Below are positions 11,889 to 24,206 of a stretch of 64,000 bases of DNA, piece after piece. Source of the stretch: Beverwykella pulmonaria (lineage: Eukaryota > Ascomycota > Dothideomycetes > Pleosporales > Melanommataceae); assembly GCA_001599595.1 (NCBI GenBank), contig BCHH01000001.1:602305-666304 (forward strand), in the 5' to 3' direction. Each line of letters starts with the position of its first letter. Position 1 is the stretch's first letter. Below the pieces are notes generated by a model. The model saw only the letters and a list, made by a program, of their open reading frames with translations. It had not been told where the DNA came from and did no database searches. A program made the position numbers and the translations under genes.

Positions 11889-12423
11889 CAGATTATGAAC
11901 ATTGACTTATTATTGATATGATCGAGCAGGTCAGGCGTTCTGAACCTGTGGCTATAACGATTTCACTTTGTTTGTGTGCATAAGAATATCTAAATCGTCC
12001 TACATGCTCTTACAAAAGATAATCAGTGACTGGCAAGTGGTATTTGCTAGAATCTTGACACAGGTTCCGGATAGCAACTACACCATTAGTTTGCTTCGTA
12101 AACATTCCAGCGGAGAACTTCCTGTATCAAGTTCTGCGTTAGCAGCCAGACAGAAGACGATATATGTCCCATTTACGTGTGGGCGATTGTCCAACATCTC
12201 ACCACATTGAGAAAGTCCAACATACTATGTCATGTATTCCAAGTTTATTGTTCAGTGAGTTCGTAATATTGAGCTGAGGACTTTCTACTTCAACCCTGAT
12301 ACCGCAAGATAACAGTATGCGCTCTGGAAGAATAACTACCTGGTTCCTTCCTAATCCACACAACAATCGTTCCCAATTAGCATGAATTTGCTTCCTTGTC
12401 AGCCCGTGGGTCACATAATGAGT
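11889..12423. other. Intergenic, no gene recognised
   Basis: Sequence between the gag-like fragment and the 25-bp minisatellite. Only short open frames and no conserved motif. Confidence 0.4.
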
Positions 12424-12565
12424 CACCTCTATGTTTGCTCATGTAATTCACCTCTATGTTTGCTCATGTAATTCACCTCTATGTTTGCTCATGTGACTCA
12501 CCTCTATGTTTGCTCATGTAATTCACCTCTATTTTTGCTCATGTGACTCACTTATATATTTGCTT
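12424..12565. repeat. 25-bp minisatellite, about 5.7 copies
   Basis: The unit CACCTCTATGTTTGCTCATG plus TAATT is repeated head to tail from 12424. Later copies carry TGACT in place of TAATT, or T for G, and the last copy is truncated. There are no spacers, so this is simple tandem amplification. It lies 5' of the Copia-like gag remnant. Confidence 0.9.
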
Positions 12566-12880
12566 TCACTATGTTGGCAGGCTCCTAGCGTGCCTGGTAA
12601 GACTATAGATATTTCGTCGGTAGCTCCTCTGTAACATCAACATACAATCAATTTCGTCACATCGCGACAGGTTATGAGCCCGGGTCGCTAACTTGCGCAT
12701 CAGCAGCTTCAAAGCAGGCTGCTAGTTAACCCGGCTATCCGCACGTAGTACATCGTCTACAGCTCGATTTTGCTACTAGATTTCCGCAGTGTCAATTGCT
12801 CTCTGCGTTACTAACACGCCGCAACCGCCTGCTCTCTCTACAATCAGATGTATCGTCGTCTTGCTCACAGCCGCATCACA
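12566..12880. other. Leader-like non-coding stretch before the gag remnant
   Basis: This 315-nt stretch has no open frame of note. It could be part of the 5' leader or LTR remnant of the retroelement, but no LTR boundary or primer-binding site can be defined by eye. Confidence 0.3.
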
Positions 12881-13432
12881 ATGGCAGATCCGCGCTCACT
12901 GATCGACGGCGTCGGGCCTTTGGGTACCAATTGGGAGCATATGACCCGTTGGGAGCTACAGCTGCGCACCATGGTTGAATCCATCAACGCTCTCGAAATC
13001 CTTCGCGGCACTGAGTCTTGCCCACAAGTCACGAAGCTACTGGCTAACAAGCCCGCCCTCACTCCAGAGGAGTTTACCGACCCAGTGCTTCTTCAAGCTC
13101 ACAACAAGGCTGTGGAGGAGATAAACAAACAAAATAACGCCATCAAAGACACAGTCAAGGAGGAGAAGCAGGAACGAAAAGAATGGCTGCGCAAAGACGC
13201 CTCTATCCGGAAGGTCATCTTAGCTACTATTTCTGCGCACCTGCTCGAGGCCGTTCGAACCCATGAGACGGCCCATTCCATGTACAAGGCTATCGTCACC
13301 CATTACCGCCAGTATGGGCTGACTGAAAAGATCACGGTCTATCAGCACTATCACAGCCTAAAGTCGGATTAATAGCCCACAGCGCTGGCTTTCTGCGAGA
13401 AGTGGATTCAATACTCACAGATCCTGTGTTGA
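12881..13432 (+). pseudogene. Copia-type retrotransposon gag remnant with in-frame stops
   Basis: The frame from the ATG at 12881 (MADPRSLIDGVGPLGTNWE) has the N-terminal layout of Copia-type gag proteins: a tryptophan-rich start, the helix LRTMVESINALEIL, a charged coiled segment, then IRKVILATISAHLLEAVR and HETAHSMYKAIVTHY. At 13370-13375 it meets TAA TAG, but the same frame goes on with coding-like sequence containing AFCEKWIQYSQIL up to TGA at 13430-13432. No protease, integrase or reverse transcriptase follows. The two tandem stops would each arise from CAA or CAG by C-to-T change. A 34-nt upstream extension to an ATG at 12848 is open but looks less gag-like. The element is dead and 3' truncated. 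Confidence 0.7.
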
Positions 13433-14225
13433 GTCTTGATTAGGTCCGCGAGTTGTTAATGTTCCTGATTCTTTTTGGAGCGCTGAGATGTGTCTTTATA
13501 AACTATAGAAATTAGCATCTAGTTAATTGTCCTGTAAGAGGTAGGTACTAACTTTTTTTCATACCTGCCGATTCTGACTCTGTGAAGGCGTGGTTAGTAC
13601 GCAGCCTGATAGCTCGCTCCAGTCTATTCCATCAATTAGAAATTGAGATTATCGTGATCTTGTCGTTGATGATTTCTTAGGATGTTTGAGCAATTTGCCG
13701 TAAGTGAAGCTGCAGGGTTGCAATAGATAGAACCCTTCAAAGTCCCAAATTGCGATCTTCCTCATCAAGTCTATTAGCTGCAAACCTAAACGTGAGTCAA
13801 CATCACCTTGTAGAAGATTTGAGCGACCTTGAAGGTCCTAATCCTCAATTGTAGCTATATACGCCTTAAACACAGCAGGGTTGAGTAACTCCTTGATTCA
13901 TTATTGGACAAGGCAACGTGGCCTGTATTGGACGTTTTTGCTTCTTTGGCTGGTTGTCAAGGAGAGTGCAGTCAAAATCCGCGCGTTTAGCTCTGTGAGA
14001 CATCTCATAAGAAAGGCAGGTGGTTATAAATGCTTGAGTTGTTTGCGTGTGTGTAGCTCGACGAAGGGGGGAGTGGAATATTTATGTACATGTGGTCCCC
14101 GCTTTAACAGGGTAAGCGAAAGGACTGGACTGACCCTCTTAATCTGCTCTCAGAGAAGGTTTCTTTTTCTGAAATGCAAAGTCATCTTTCCTCTGATCAT
14201 CTCCTCCAGATCCAACTCCGCCTTC
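13433..14225. other. Intergenic, no gene recognised
   Basis: AT-leaning DNA between the gag remnant and the membrane-protein gene. Short open frames only; part may be decayed retroelement sequence. Confidence 0.4.
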
Positions 14226-14735
14226 TTACTCCACCTTCCCCCCATCAGCATACCGTCCAATCCACCCTGGCTTCACATACAATACAAAAGCCCTAAACGC
14301 TAACGGCGGCGCCATATTCCCCATCGCATTCACCAACGCCTTCTTGCTCAGCCCCGTCTCCAGTTCGCTCTTACCAAACGCCAAATACGCAAATAGCCCA
14401 ATTAGAAGCGCTTCCGCGCCGCCTAGATAGTAGTAAACCGGGGTCCGCATTTCGATGCCGCGGCGCGTGTTCGGGACGGCAAGGAGCATGGGGATATTAT
14501 TCGCTAGTATGAGTATGGCGAGCACCTGGGCGAGCGAGGTGGAGAGAGGCGTTATGAGGGTGGGGGAAGCGACAAGGTACGAGAGGGATTGGGCCGGATG
14601 GAGGAAGAGGTAGATCCCGAAGGCGAAGCCGAGGAGGGCTTCAATGACAAAGGCGTATTGGACGACGGTGCCGCGGGCGCTGGGGTCGAGGGTTAGGCGG
14701 GGGGTGGTGGTGGGGTGTGGGTATTTCGTTGCCAT
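14226..14735 (-). CDS. Small four-helix membrane protein of unknown function
   Basis: A single-exon frame of 169 residues with four clear hydrophobic segments at about residues 24-45 (VVQYAFVIEALLGFAFGIYL), 68-88, 98-119 (PVYYYLGGAEALLIGLFAYL) and 132-153, and a short polar N terminus. There is no cleavable signal peptide. I do not recognise the family by name; small tetraspan proteins of this layout are common among uncharacterised Pezizomycotina proteins. It is divergent from the DDHD phospholipase gene with 720 nt between the starts, so the two may share a promoter region. An ORF of this hydrophobic pattern without stops is unlikely by chance. An ER or vacuole membrane location is only a guess. 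Confidence 0.7.
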   Translation of the reverse strand: MATKYPHPTTTPRLTLDPSARGTVVQYAFVIEALLGFAFGIYLFLHPAQSLSYLVASPTLITPLSTSLAQVLAILILANNIPMLLAVPNTRRGIEMRTPVYYYLGGAEALLIGLFAYLAFGKSELETGLSKKALVNAMGNMAPPLAFRAFVLYVKPGWIGRYADGGKVE

Positions 14736-15455
14736 GTTAGAGGTTTGATGATGATGGAGATAGAGTTATAGCCTCCTGAAGGATACGGGGTTGCTATAAC
14801 GCAGATTGGGGTGAGATTTGCGTTTTGAGATGGGCTAGAAGACTGGAGAGTTGGAGATGTCCCCTTGTAGGTTGTGATATGTCGTAGATGCAATTGGTTT
14901 GTCTTGCGGCGAAATTTGGGCCCTGGGCTGAATCAAATGATTTGAAGAGCTGCAAATGCTTTCCTGCAGGCGATTATATGCGGCGGATGCAGAAAGAAGG
15001 ACGTAGGCACATAAGTGGAGTTCATCTATGCCTCTTTATACCAGCGAAGCAGATGGCGGCACCAGGCACCGAAGTAGTGCATGCGGGCTCTTCCCGCTGA
15101 GCTAAGCGCGTACGAATTACCTCGGACCAACACCTGCAGCGGCGATGACGCCAAGTTCCCAGAAGTATCTCTTGCTCTGGGGATATGTGGTGGTTTGTCT
15201 CAAGGTGAGGATGTTATGATATCTTGGCGGGGGTTGCGAGGGAGGCGTGGTGGCTTGCACATGTTTAGGCGTCAAGTTTAAGCGACCGGTTGCGTCAGAG
15301 CTTGACTGCAGTCCAAAAGAACACACCTTTCCCTCCTCGCCATCGCTAGGCTGCCACTCTCTGTTCAATCTTGATCTCTCCGTGGACCCAATATGCACGC
15401 AAATGCTAGTCTACGTCTCGAAGACATATGAAGGCTTCCTCATTCCACAACCGCC
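14736..15455. promoter_or_regulatory. Divergent promoter region, membrane protein / DDHD phospholipase
   Basis: These 720 nt lie between two divergent start codons and contain no gene of their own. No defined operator or TATA box was recognised. Confidence 0.4.
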
Positions 15456-18333
15456 ATGACAAGCTCCCGCGTCGAGGAGCCAAGCATGGCGACCCATGCC
15501 AACCAGTACATCCGAGAAGTGCTGCACTCCGCTGAAGCCCCTCCGCCTATCAACATCCGATACTTCTACTCCTCGCCGCTTGTCATCGACGACCCTCTCT
15601 CTCCTCTGCCTCCGCTCACAGGCGCAACGAGTGCGCGCAGGCAGCCACCGCGCCCATTCTCCGAGTACGACAACGAAGCGATCAACGCCACCTGGCTGGG
15701 TCTGCGGAAGAAGATCCTGAAGTACAATGAGGAGCTCGGCGAAAAGCAGAAGTTGGGGGACGTCGCAGAGACGCCCACCAACCCTGCCGTGGAGCGTTGG
15801 AAGAGGAAGCGCGGAGAGTCTGCGTCGGGAGAGGAAGCTTACCGTGCGACTGAGGGCCGAGATATCCCCTCGATGCGGTCTGATTCAAGGAGGCAACACT
15901 CGAAATCTGCCGATTCCGTGGGAGATGGTAGCCCTAGTTCAAGCGGTGGATCGCAGGGCGTGACCGTCTCCACATCGCTACGGGCGCTGGACTCTGCAGA
16001 TGTCTCCCCATTACAGGGCCCTAAAACCACGGGCACGCCATTCATACGGGCCCCCTCCCGAGGGAATACATCTCAAGCGCGAAATTCGGGTTCGGTAGAA
16101 GGCAGAAAACGGCCCGCGCCGCATGAGCTGGACAGCTACAACTGGGATGAGGATATGGAGCCTGCCTTGTTTGGCAAGAAGCACAAGGGCCCTGCTCGGG
16201 GGAACCCGAAACCAAAAACAGGACCGTCTGCCAGAGTCCCTGTCGGGGTGTCCAGACTCCATCACGTCGTCATGGACGCCGAGTCCATTCGCATGGAGCC
16301 CATCTACTGGTCTCCTGTCAGCGACATTTCGAAGGTGGTTCGAGGCACTTGGTTTTACAAAGACACGATGATGCCCGTCGAGGTCGAGGTTGCAAATATG
16401 CTCGAAGCCGGATACCTGGAAATGCAGCCCTGGAGCCAGACCTGGACGGATGAGCTCAACAGCGCAGTCGAGGTCGGCGCGTTGGGAGAAATGAAGATCA
16501 TGCACAAGCTTTGGCCTGAAAAGAAGAAGAAGCCGGAGAGTCGGCCCAACACATCAACTGAGATGCGGACAACGCTCGTCCAAAACACACTCCCCGAAGA
16601 CGTTGATGATCCCGAAACGGAGAGGCGCGAGATGGTGGAAAATGCCTCTGACCTCATCGATGTCTCGACCAGTTCAGACGGCCCAGACAACAAAGCAGCA
16701 GGCGACACAGAATACGGCCACGGAGGACGCAAGAACTTGTATCGCCAGGCCGGAGTCCTCTACGCGACCGAGAAGGAGGCCTATCTATTAAAGCCCGCTC
16801 TACAGCCTTCTCAATACTACGGACGACGGCCGCTTGCAAACTACATCCGCAAAGGCAGACCCATCGGCATATGTGTCACGAGAGGCTTTGATCAAGATGT
16901 GTGGGACAAGCTACATCCAAGCAAGAACACACCCCTGGCCATGAAGGCACGCGAAGGAGTCTCCACGGCCCAAGCTGGTGCACCACCTTTCACAAGGCAG
17001 AAGTTCGACTCAGCACTGGCTCTCTCCGAGAGACCGCAAGTCACGGACCTTGTGCTTGTCATTCACGGTATTGGACAGAAGCTGTCCGAACGTATGGAGA
17101 CTTTTCACTTCACGCATTCCATTAACTCCTTCAGGAGAGAGATGCATGTAGAACTGGGTACGCCCGAAGTCAAGCGTCATCTTCGCGAAGATATGGGTGG
17201 GATCATGGTTTTGCCGGTATGTCTCCACGCAACGAATCGTAACGCGTCTTCAATCCCATTGAGAATCAATCATTGACGCGATGCAGGTGAACTGGCGACT
17301 GAGAGTGTCTTTGGAAGGCGAAGCCAACGGCAGCAAAGACACAGAAGACCCCTCGATAAACGAATACACCCTCCAGGACATCACACCCGAGACCCTACCA
17401 GCCGTGCGTGGCATCGTCAGCGACGTCATGTTAGACATCCCATACTACTTATCTGCCGAGCACAATCCCAAGATGATATCTGCATGTGTCCACGAAGCGA
17501 ACCGCATATACCGCCTCTGGTGTCTAAACAACCCTGGCTTCTCAGAATGGGGACGCGTCCACCTTATTGCACACTCCCTCGGCAGCGTCATGGCTATAGA
17601 TATTCTCAGCCAGCAACCTTCTCATGTCCCATCGCAGCTTGGAGACCCTTCCTATCCCGAGGAAGACTTGCCGCGCGACCACTTCATTTTCAACACAAAA
17701 TCCCTCTTTGTATGCGGAAGTCCTGTCGGCTTCTTCCTCCTTCTCAAGAAAGCCACTCTTCTACCTCGTCGAGATTACCACAAGCCGGGAGCGGATTCGT
17801 ATAAGACACCTGGTGTCGCGGGTGAGCAGGGAGCATATGGTTGCATTGCCGTAGACAACATCTACAACATCCTAAACCCCTACGACCCAGTGGCTTATAG
17901 ATTAAATGCCGCCGTCGATGTCACCTACGCCGCCATGCTCAAACCAGCAGTCATCCCCAGCGCCAACACATCTTGGCTTTCCTTCTCGAACCCTTTCCGC
18001 AAGGCCACAAACACCGCTAATGGCGTTGCCCTCAAGCCGAGCACCCACCGCCTCCCTTCGAACGTCGAGCTCGAGACGCACAATTTCTCACGAGAAGAGA
18101 TTGCAGAGGAGAGAGCGTACTTGCTTAACGATAATGGGCAGATTGATTACTTCATGAAGTATGGTGGTGGTCCACTTGAGATCCAGTATCTCACGATGCT
18201 GGGGGCTCATAGTAGCTACTGGTTGAGCCGAGACTTTGTGCGCATGATCGTCGTGGAGGTCGGACGAGGCTTGGGGAAGGACGGGACCGTACTGGCGATG
18301 AGAGCGATGAAGAGGAAGATGAGTGTTGCATGA
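15456..18333 (+). CDS. DDHD-domain phospholipase (PA-PLA1 family, Ddl1-like)
   Basis: Exons 15456-17216 and 17287-18333, with a 70-nt intron that joins GGIMVLP to VNWRL, give 935 residues. The N-terminal third is low in complexity. A conserved block around residues 270-350 (IYWSPVSDISKVVRGTWFYK...GYLEMQPW) matches the WWE-like region found upstream of the lipase fold. LVLVIHGIGQKLSER begins the alpha/beta-hydrolase part, and the nucleophile elbow GHSLG-type motif is AHSLGSV near residue 680. The C-terminal DDHD metal-binding domain follows (PYDPVAYRL near 780, GAHSSYWLSRDF near 905). Members cleave the sn-1 chain of phosphatidic acid or related lipids in ER, mitochondrial or cytosolic membranes; yeast Ddl1 acts on cardiolipin-type lipids. 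A second in-frame ATG at 15486 (MATHANQYIREVL) is also possible. Family is firm, substrate is inferred. Confidence 0.92.
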
Positions 18334-21300
18334 GGTTTAGGTGTCGTCTGCACCAACTGATGGCACCAAATCAACGAAGAACGCATCTTGGCTAAGATTA
18401 CACCCGGTTGGAGACGGAGATGGCATTACAAAGAGCCTTTTAGAAAAACATGAATGCGACGTGCAGCCTCGCATCAGACGAGATTTGTATCTACGGTTGC
18501 ACAATTCAACAACAATACCACGTCCCCGAAGCTGGTGGCAAGTGACCAGGAGCTTCTGGTTGGTGATAAATCGGGGCACAAGACATCACTGTTGACGAAA
18601 GTGTCTCAGACACGTGGCGAAACCAGAGACATGGCTCTGGTGGCGATGAGTCTCAAGGCAAAACAGCATCGCACAGCAGTCTGATTCCTAGACAGTTTCC
18701 AGCTTTCTGTTCTCCATGGGGTGATAGTCAACAAAGCGGACAACGATATCAATTTTAAGAAATCGGAGCCCGTTCACGACATGCACCAGGCATCAGCAGA
18801 CTATTTCCAGAGACATCCGAATCATACCAGTGCTGTGAGACTCTCTATGTAGCATCGGGCGCGTATTCCTGGCATCGCAACACGATTGGAGACGAATTTA
18901 TCTAAACCAAACCAATGAGGCAACTGTTAACACCACATTCACGAACCCACAGGTGAGCGTCAATTATGGATCCAGAGCTCGACGCCGTGTACCGTGTATT
19001 ATACAGGGTCACAAGTACTGCAGGCTGGCGTGCATTCGTGCAACGACCCACGAGAAGCCGGAGGTTGGGGGGCCCGTGGAACTTGGGGTCCCGTATGCAT
19101 TCGATGCGCCATGCGAGCATGGCGCGAAAACAACAACACACGCACGCCACACCTGCCGCGCGCCGACGGAGAATACACATCGCATTGGGATATCCAAAGT
19201 GAATAAAGAGGATTTGCCTGTTGCAGTGTGAGCTGTGCTAGGGCGTGGTGGGCGATGGGGCGTATGTGCTATTCCTTCTATTGTATTCCACTGGTAGCCC
19301 CCCTACCCTTCCCTGCCCGAAGTCTCCGCCTCAAGGAAGATTAAGAATATTTGTCTACGAATATGTACTCCATGTCTCAGGTCGCGCGTGTCGCAGCGTG
19401 CGTGGAGCGTGAGCGTGAGCTTGAGCTTGAATCCGTAACTGGAGGAGCAGGTAGACAATACCGGTGTAAATCCTCCACCTGACGCTTGGCTTCCAAGCTT
19501 CGAGAAGGAGCATGTACGGATGGATATGGTGTAACAGTGTCTGTGTTGCGAAGTGTCCGCCCACTACCGCTACATGTGGTATGCATGGCGTAGTCTACGT
19601 ACTGTACTGCACTGCTAGGTGCTGTGCAAGATGCTTGCACCGTAGACGTCGCCTTTAGTTGTTCGGCATTGGTTGAACTTGGTGTCGTCAAGGAGACTCA
19701 GCTCGCCTTCTGAGACGAACGACGGGCGATCCCACCTCCACCTCGAGCTTCAGCTCAACCTAAACTGGAGGAAGGAACGAAGCGCACGCGTGACGCGTCC
19801 CCTCTTCATATTGTACGCAGGAGCTCAGACTTCCGCTCGCTTCCTGTTCGTAAAATCCGTGCTGGGATGCGTGGTCGGAGGAGATGTTCAGCTCGGGGTT
19901 GTGGCTGTGGGATTTGGATATTGGGAGGGAGAGTTTGGCGAATCAGAGGGCGTGGAAGCGACCTGCCGCTTTGGGCCAGCTATGCGATAGTGGAGAGGCA
20001 GGGACGAGGGTGTGTTGGTGGAGGAGGGTGTAAACGAGGTGGAAAGGCGACCCGGCGTTCTACGTAGAGTGATGAAGCTAAAGTGGGGTGGAAACGTGGA
20101 TATGTAGAGCAATTGAGGCTTTGATGGCCGGTAAGGCAGGTATGGTTATGGAGACACCTCTCCAACAAAGACTCCAAGCAATACGTCTGATAGGCCGAGA
20201 GTACTGGCTGTGGTAGATACCCGGCGTTGCACTTCGCTGCGGCGACTCGCCTGATCTCTGCCCTATCTCAGTGTTCTTCTTGTGAAAGTCTATTCGATCA
20301 CTCTTCCATGCGCATACAGTTGGGTGCAGTCCAAAGACTTGCGGTGTGCAAATCTCCACCATGGCCAAAACCACCACCCGAGGGATTCCTTGTGACCATG
20401 GCTACGCTCGCCAACGGATGAATTAATGATTTGATATAAAACCCGCATTGGGAACCGCGCCATCCTCCCGACCAATAAAACACCTTCATTTCCGAAGGAT
20501 CCCGCCCAGCTCAGGATTCAGCCCTGTGGGAGCATCGAAGCTTCCATCGTATCGCCCGAACACCACACATGTTCGTCTCCGGCGGTGTAATTGTCAATCC
20601 CGCCGCCGCAACCCCGGGCCCGCGCTCTCGGCCGTCTCTATCTCCATACACAGGTTAGCAAGCTAAGAGGCCAAGGTCTTGTGCGCGTGGGGTCTGAAAG
20701 CGCATTCAATGTCGACGCGAGGAAACGTTGCCTGCTGTGTATGGTGGAGGGTCGGCGAGCTCGGGGACGTACGGAGTCGGAGCTTGGAGGAGGACGCCAG
20801 CTCGCTAGAGGTGTAGCTACAGTACGTGTGGCTGTATGGAAAGAGTGCTGTCCTCAGCTTGAAACCTACGAGGGAACAGGGGCAGACAAGAGGGAATGGT
20901 GTTTCAAAACGCGGGTTATGTTTCGAGAATGCTGCATTTCTGTGGTGTGCAGGGGTGGTGGCCTGCGTTGGACAGAAGGGGGTCTAATGCGCGCACGCAT
21001 AGATTCTAGGATCTGATTCGGAGAATGCTTGGTGATGGTCTTGCGGACACCCATGGCTCCCTCTGCAGCGCTGCTTGATCTGATATTGGAACGTGGAGAA
21101 GTGGTGGAAACTACGGACGAAAGGGGAGATTGGGAAGAGGGCGATTTCAAAGCATGGAGGGGTGAGAGAAGCCAACAAGGGACCAGATAGAAGTGATGAT
21201 GCCGATGCTGGACCTATAGCTCCTCGCCCTGCTAAGTCCGTGAGATGGCGCCAGCATCGTTGACATGAATCCACACCGAGATAAGGCAGACTGTGACTCT

Positions 21301-24150
21301 CAAGAATAGAATTGCGAATTGGATTCCCAAATCGGTGACTCTAGGATATCATCCCTCCATACTTCTGTGGACTGCGTATGCAGTACACCAGGTCCCGCTC
21401 GGGAGTTTACCAATTCCGAGCTTCGACACGACGCAATCAACTAACCAACCACATCCACGAATCACCGCGTTCCTCTAATGAATCCAGACATAGGGAAATC
21501 ACGCGACGCCGCCCCCAAGAACAAACTTTGCCCTATCCAGAATAGTGCAATGGTATGATGTCGGTCTCCGACTTGCATAACTCTCCAAACTAACCATCCA
21601 TACCAACCCAAACCACTGCAAGCCTATTTGTCGCAAACAATCTAAATTCAAAATTGTCGAAACTGCCTCAAGTGTGCCTTGACATCTTGGGTGCAAGAGT
21701 CCCCCTGTGCAAAAACGAAGTCCCCAGCTGGGCAGAGACATGCTTCGGATCCCAACTCCATGGATTGGGATGGGCTTGATAATTAACGTGTGCATGGCCG
21801 CGGTCTTGCCTTGCCGCTCGGCACGCTTCCATAAGCATCAACTTGCCGGCTTCATGCCGATGTGGCTCGTCGCGAACATTTTGCGATTTACGGAATAGTT
21901 CAGATGGTATGGGCGGGTGGCTGCAACGGGATATTGCGCGTCCTGTTGGAAAAGCCGTGCATTGGGCTAGTGAAATACTGTGGTGGGGGTTGCTGGAAGG
22001 AGACCGTTTCGCGAGATTCCACAATGCGGCACGCACGACACGACTCGTTGCCTTGAGATTTCCGAGCCGTGTCGATAATTAACAAACACGCGAGCAGTCT
22101 GCTCGAAAGCCATATCTGGAAAAGGTTGTGATTTGGAATGAGAGGAGAGATTGAAGTGGCATGAATCGTGATGAGAGGGTGTCCTGGCGGAGATGAAATG
22201 GTATGATGGAGTGCGATTGGAGTTTGGTGTTAAGGTTCGTGTCGGGCGGATTGGCAGTGGAATTCGAAATCCAGCCGTAGGTTTGAGGCAACTTGCGTGT
22301 GAGTTCAAGTTCAAAGAGCTGAAGGGTTTGAGGATGGAGAATCATCCCCAGGACGAACTGGCATCCGATATCGTATTTCATCCCCGTGCCCCAGAATCTC
22401 CATGCAGTCAGAACGCGGGAGGAACACCTGTCACACGTGAGAAGCTTCGCCAGCCTTGCCGTTTTGCCGTTGCCGTCTCATCAGTAAGCCCTTGCGACAG
22501 CGCCATCTCACGATGGCTGACGCAAAATCTGGGGATCTGGTCTCGATTACTCCCGCAAAAACGCATGACGTCGTTCTCTCTCGTAGGGCTGTCACTTCCC
22601 AACTTCCCAGCTTCCTCTTCTCTTTGGGTAACTGTTGCGGCAGTGTAGCTTTTCGAAATACGAACTAATGGTATTTTGAAACTTACGCTGGCGCTGGCGC
22701 TGGCGTTAGGAGTCCATCCGTTGCACTCCCATTCGCACTGCTGTTCCCCTCTAACGAAGATCCAGACCAATTCCGCTGGAATCCGGTTGGCGCCTAGGAA
22801 ATTGTCTCATGCGCGGCCGCGTCGCAAAAGGCGCAGTTCTCTCCCAGAGCGAAACTCCAAGGTATCAAGTTTCTGTTGTTGTAGTAACTCGAAGTGACGG
22901 TAGGCTGCATGTGCGCGGGAAAAGTTGTTTTGATTAGTGTCCCCATGGACATGAGCAGAGTGCTTAGGGATCGGCTGGTTGCTGCTTCGGGAAGAAAGGA
23001 GGAGGGTGCTTGGGGTTCCAAGGTTCGAAGATGCATGGGTTCCTGTTAGACTGCTTCGGTCGCAAATGCGAACTGGGCGCTTCTTTCGGGAATTTCGCGC
23101 TCAATGGCGGTTTTGCGGCGATTCTTGTGGCGCGGTTGTCTTTCGCAAGATGGCTCTTTTGTTTTACTTGCTGCGAAGAGGAGGCCTGAATGTTTATTAT
23201 CAGAAGCTGAGCCTCAAACTTGCACGACAGAGACAGGGCGCCTGAAGAGCCGCGTCTGAAATGATAGCCACCACCAAAGACGACAAAAATAGAAAGTAGA
23301 CTGCTGTAGCGTCTCGCGCGAGCGAGTGAGAGAACAACACCGCCATGCTTTGCTGTGCCACTTGTGCCACTTTCCGCCCCCCAGCGAATCATGACCCAGT
23401 ATCCACGTGATGCAACCTCTGCGAATTTCAAATCTTACACCCGCTGGTTCGGCGCCTGAACATCTCGGGGCCAATAGTGCGAAACTGTGACTTTACCGTG
23501 CGCTGGGACCAGCGATCTCCAAGCTACGCCGCAACGTTGGTATCGTTTCGAAAGTCTCCCTAATGACGAAACAACGAACCGCTAAACTGCTACAACAATT
23601 AAGACACTTCTTGTGGTGAGGCATAGCGAGGCGCAGGCTTTGATGTTGGTTGGCATTTGTGTCCTTCTCGTATGGTGTGCTCGACCCCACAGGTACACAT
23701 TAGGTATGCAGTTCGAGGCTCCCTAATTTCGCATTCAGCCCAACCCAATGTTGATGCTTCCTGCCGTTGTTATGCGCCTTTGTGCGAGACTCGCGTTGTG
23801 GTATATTCTGTCGGTGTGTATGGTTGTTGTATGCACGGTTGAGTAGTCTGCAGCTGGACGTGGGCAGTGTTCATTGGAGTGGTAGCCTGGAATGACCAAT
23901 ATCCTGACAAAGGCAGCCCTGTATAAGGTTTGGTAATTGAGTCTTGAGGCTGAGAAGACAACTGCTTGGGCTACGGGCCGAACGGTGTGCCCGGGAATAC
24001 CGGTGAACACGCCATCTCCGTTGCAGTGAGAACGAAGTATCGTGGAACTGCTTTCAAGGAGTTATGTCAACCTGCAGTGAGGTTGGAGCAATGAATGAAG
24101 ATAACATCCTCTCGTCGCATGCCACGAGCCCATCAAGTCGCGATGGTAAA
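18334..24150. other. Gene-poor region, first part
   Basis: Nearly 6 kb with no open frame that carries a recognisable protein signature, no splice pattern linking frames and no transposon. Composition is near that of neighbouring genes and not markedly AT-rich. Frames of 60-155 codons occur on both strands, often overlapping, as expected by chance. Undetected small or lineage-specific genes cannot be excluded. Confidence 0.5.
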
Positions 24151-24206
24151 AGCCGGACACCGTAAAGCTAAACACCGCAAGGCTGGACACCATAAGGCGA
24201 ACCGAC
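24151..24206. repeat. 15-bp short tandem repeat, about 3.7 copies
   Basis: Units at 24151, 24166, 24181 and 24196 follow the pattern RGCYRRACACCRYAA with a few substitutions per copy. It is an old, diverged minisatellite in non-coding DNA. Confidence 0.6.

Noticed and set aside
12424..12565. CRISPR-like array
   Set aside because: Copies abut with no spacers, and the window is from a fungus; it is a plain minisatellite.
20591..21016. 141-codon frame in the gene desert
   Set aside because: Composition is atypical for protein, there is no motif, and a minus-strand frame overlaps it.
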